A stretch of 64,000 nt of DNA. It comes from Actinomyces weissii (GTDB lineage: Bacteria > Actinomycetota > Actinomycetes > Actinomycetales > Actinomycetaceae). How positions within the stretch are numbered: the stretch's first letter is position 1; the number at the start of each line of letters is the position of its first letter. The translations under genes and the position numbers were made by a program. Shown here piece after piece: positions 61,951-64,000 of this stretch. Location of the stretch: positions 1,426,001 to 1,490,000 of the forward strand of contig NZ_CP066802.1 of NCBI RefSeq assembly GCF_016598775.1. The letters run 5' to 3'. A model generated the notes under the pieces. The model was not told the DNA's origin. It worked only from the letters and a program-made list of their open reading frames with translations, and made no database searches.

Positions 61951-62700
61951 TCAGGACCTTTCGACTAGGGCCAGGGAGCGCAGGCGGCGCTCCAGGTGCC
62001 AGGTTAGGTAGGCGGAGACCAGGCTGGAGGCCTGGGCACGGGCGCGGGGGGCGGAGGAGTCGGCCACCGTCCAGTCCCCGGAGAGCAGGGCCCCCAGCAG
62101 GAGCATCGTGGCCGGGTCCACGTCCACGCTGCCAGCCGGGCGGCAGGTGCCGCACACAGCGCCCCCGGCCTGCACGTGGAAGCTGAGGTGGGGGCCGGGC
62201 GCGCCGCAGCGGGCGCAGTCGAAGCAGGAGGGGGCCCAGCCTGCCAGGGCCAGGGCCCGCAGCAGGTAGGAGTCCAGCACCAGCCCGGGGGCGTGCCGAC
62301 GGCGCGCCAGGGCGTGCAGGGCACCGTACAGCAGGAGGAACTGCTGGGGGGTGTCGGCGGTGTCCAGGTCCGGGTCGTCCTCGGTGAGGCGCTCGGCGGT
62401 CTCCACCATGGTGGAAGCGCAGGTGAAGGCGCTGTAGTCCGCGGCGATGGTCCGGGCGAAGGGCGTGATGGTCTCCACCTGGGTGACCACGTCCAGGCTG
62501 CGGCCCCGGTGGAGCTGCACGTCCACCATGGTGAAGGGCTCCAGGCGCGCCCCGAAGCGCGAGGTGGTGCGCCGCACCCCCTTGGCCACGGCCCGTACCT
62601 GCCCGTGGGCGCGGGTCAGCAGCACGATGATGCGATCGGCCTCACCTAGCTTGTAGGTGCGCAGCACCAGCGCCTCGTCACGGTAGAGGGGAATGGGCAC
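61951..62700 (-). CDS. recO: DNA repair protein RecO
   Basis: Loads RecA with RecR in gap repair. The 249-residue protein has an N-terminal OB fold ([39 protein letters not shown]) with the usual basic end, a helical core, and a zinc finger of four Cys ([10 protein letters not shown] and CGTCRP). GTG 62700 is the probable start after GAGAGG. It is coupled to uppS, as in many actinobacteria. Confidence 0.9.
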   Translation of the reverse strand: MPIPLYRDEALVLRTYKLGEADRIIVLLTRAHGQVRAVAKGVRRTTSRFGARLEPFTMVDVQLHRGRSLDVVTQVETITPFARTIAADYSAFTCASTMVETAERLTEDDPDLDTADTPQQFLLLYGALHALARRRHAPGLVLDSYLLRALALAGWAPSCFDCARCGAPGPHLSFHVQAGGAVCGTCRPAGSVDVDPATMLLLGALLSGDWTVADSSAPRARAQASSLVSAYLTWHLERRLRSLALVERS

Positions 62701-62819
62701 GGCCCGATCCTCTCACCTGGGCGCCGCCCTCAGCAGCCTGACGCGCGGCCCCGGCAGCCCCGGCTTGCTCCCGCCGGACCAGCAGGACCCCAGACCACCT
62801 GGCGGCTGCGCCGTCGGGA

Positions 62820-64000
62820 TCAGCGCAGGGCCCGGTTGACGGCGGAGATGACCGCCTTGAAGGAGGCGGTAGTGATAGAGGGGTCGATACCCACCCCCCA
62901 CAGGACCTGCCCCCCGACCTCGCACTCCACGTAGGCGGCGGCGCGGGCGTCCCGCCCGGTGCTCAGGGCGTGCTCGGCGTAGTCCAGCACCCGCAGGCTC
63001 AGGCCCTGCGTCTCCAGCACGGCGACGAAGGCGTCCAGGGGGCCGGAGCCGGAGGCCGTCAGCAGCTTCTTCTCCTCCCGGTCCCGCAGGGTCACCGTGA
63101 GCACCGACTCCTCCCCGTCACCGGCGGAGGTCAGGGTGGCGCCCTTGAGGGAGAACCTCCCCCAGCGCTGGAGCCCGGCCTCGGGCGCGGCCTTGGCGGG
63201 CAGGTACTCGTCCGTGAAGATGCTCCACAGGGTGGCCGCCGCGACCTCCCCGCCGTAGGTGTCCGTGTGGCGCTGGATGATGCGGGAGAACTCGATCTGC
63301 AGGCGGCGCGGCAGGTCCAGGTTGTGGGCCTGGCGCAGCAGGTAGGAGACCCCACCCTTGCCGGACTGGGAGTTGACCCGCACCACGGCCTCGTAGGAGC
63401 GGCCCACGTCGTGGGGGTCGATAGGCAGGTAGGGCATCTGCCAGGGCACGGCCAACTCCGCCGCGACATCGTCCAGCCCGGCGGCCTTCTGGGCCTCGAC
63501 GGCGGTGGCACGGGCCGCGAAGCCCTTCTTGATGGCGTCCTGGTGGGAGCCGGAGAAGGAGGTGTAGACCAGCTCCCCGGAGTAGGGGGTGCGGGGCGGC
63601 ACGTCCATCTGCGTGGCCCGCTCCACCACGCGGCGCAGCTCGTCCAGGTCCGAGAGGTCCAGCATGGGGTCCATGCCCTGGCTGAAGAGGTTCAGGGCCA
63701 GGGTCACCAGGTCCACGTTGCCGGTGCGCTCCCCGTGCCCGAACAGGCAGCCCTCCACCCGGTCGGCGCCCGCCAGCAGCCCCAGCTCGGTGGCGGCCAC
63801 GCCCGAGCCACGGTCGTTGTGGTTGTGCAGGGACAGGCACACGTGCTCACGGTGGGGCAGGTGGCGGCTCATCCACTCGATCTGGTCGGCGTAGACGTTG
63901 GGGGTGGAGCGCTCCACGGTGGCAGGCAGGTTCAGGATGATCTCGCGGTCCGCCTCCGGCTGCCACACGTCCATGACGGCGGAGCACACCTCCAGGGAGA
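62820..64000 (-). CDS. leuA: 2-isopropylmalate synthase, 5' end outside window
   Basis: The C-terminal 393 residues of LeuA, which condenses acetyl-CoA with 2-oxoisovalerate in leucine synthesis. Visible: SLEVCSAVMDVW, NLPATVERSTPNVYADQIEWM, SLHNHNDRGSGVAATELGL with metal His residues, VEGCLFGHGERTGNVDL, and the C-terminal leucine-binding regulatory domain (GSGPLDAFVAVLE and GVGIDPSITTASFKAVISAVN). The start codon is beyond position 64000. It matches the long actinobacterial type. Confidence 0.92.
   Translation of the reverse strand, partial: SLEVCSAVMDVWQPEADREIILNLPATVERSTPNVYADQIEWMSRHLPHREHVCLSLHNHNDRGSGVAATELGLLAGADRVEGCLFGHGERTGNVDLVTLALNLFSQGMDPMLDLSDLDELRRVVERATQMDVPPRTPYSGELVYTSFSGSHQDAIKKGFAARATAVEAQKAAGLDDVAAELAVPWQMPYLPIDPHDVGRSYEAVVRVNSQSGKGGVSYLLRQAHNLDLPRRLQIEFSRIIQRHTDTYGGEVAAATLWSIFTDEYLPAKAAPEAGLQRWGRFSLKGATLTSAGDGEESVLTVTLRDREEKKLLTASGSGPLDAFVAVLETQGLSLRVLDYAEHALSTGRDARAAAYVECEVGGQVLWGVGIDPSITTASFKAVISAVNRALR

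Noticed and set aside
1..64000. tRNA genes, CRISPR arrays, T-box or other known riboswitches
   Set aside because: I looked for TTCGA-loop tRNA patterns, regularly spaced 25-40-bp repeats and known conserved riboswitch cores; none was found. A covariance-model scan would settle it.

Overview
The window is chromosomal DNA from a high-GC actinobacterium. The gene content points to the Actinomyces/Schaalia group. Pointers are a pyrophosphate-type phosphofructokinase, a primary sigma factor next to parE and a DUF7455 gene, a PASTA kinase beside a polyprenyl synthase and a class II DAHP synthase (the idsA-pknL-aroG order known from other actinobacteria), a fabG-fabI pair, and many start codons preceded by a close TANNNT box, as expected for leaderless mRNAs. 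No tRNA, rRNA, CRISPR array or intact insertion sequence was recognised.

Layout. 1-790: the end of an unknown gene, then a gene-free stretch bounded by inverted copies of a dispersed repeat. 0.8-13.9 kb: housekeeping block with a tandem GNAT protein, parE, DUF7455, two YbjN proteins, sigA, idsA, pknL, aroG and pfp. 13.9-18.8 kb: accessory segment with a small inverted-repeat element, a membrane-protein gene broken by an in-frame TAG, and a large, lower-GC STAND/NACHT-like ATPase with a repeat-rich C terminus that looks like a defence-type sensor. 18.8-26.8 kb: plsC, a DEDD-GIY-YIG nuclease, sodA, an FKBP lipoprotein, an ErpA-type Fe-S protein and an ABC-F ATPase. 27-36.7 kb: a PTS EIIBCA permease, an rRNA/tRNA methyltransferase, a heterodimeric ABC exporter, a stomatin/NfeD pair and an ABC ATPase. 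36.8-45.8 kb: glycogen genes glgA and glgC flank a two-component system and two secreted lipoproteins, one with YGDGSGTY repeats plus an OmpA domain; serB and sixA follow. 45.8-49.3 kb: fabG-fabI, where FabG carries a roughly 650-residue acidic N-terminal extension. 49.4-55.4 kb: dus, a YibE/F membrane protein, a palindromic repeat copy, glyS and an MFS transporter. 55.7-61 kb: a zinc cluster znuA-znuC-znuB-zur followed without a break by a glutamine amidotransferase and a YbdK/GCS2 ligase. 61-64 kb: uppS, recO and the 3' part of leuA.

Most of the window is ordinary core genome. The least explained items are the sigma factor with a beta-helix-like segment near its N terminus, the acidic extension of FabG, the STAND ATPase, the coupling of zinc genes to an amidotransferase/ligase pair, and the repeat families between genes. 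Family assignments come from reading the protein sequences and motifs; no database search was run.
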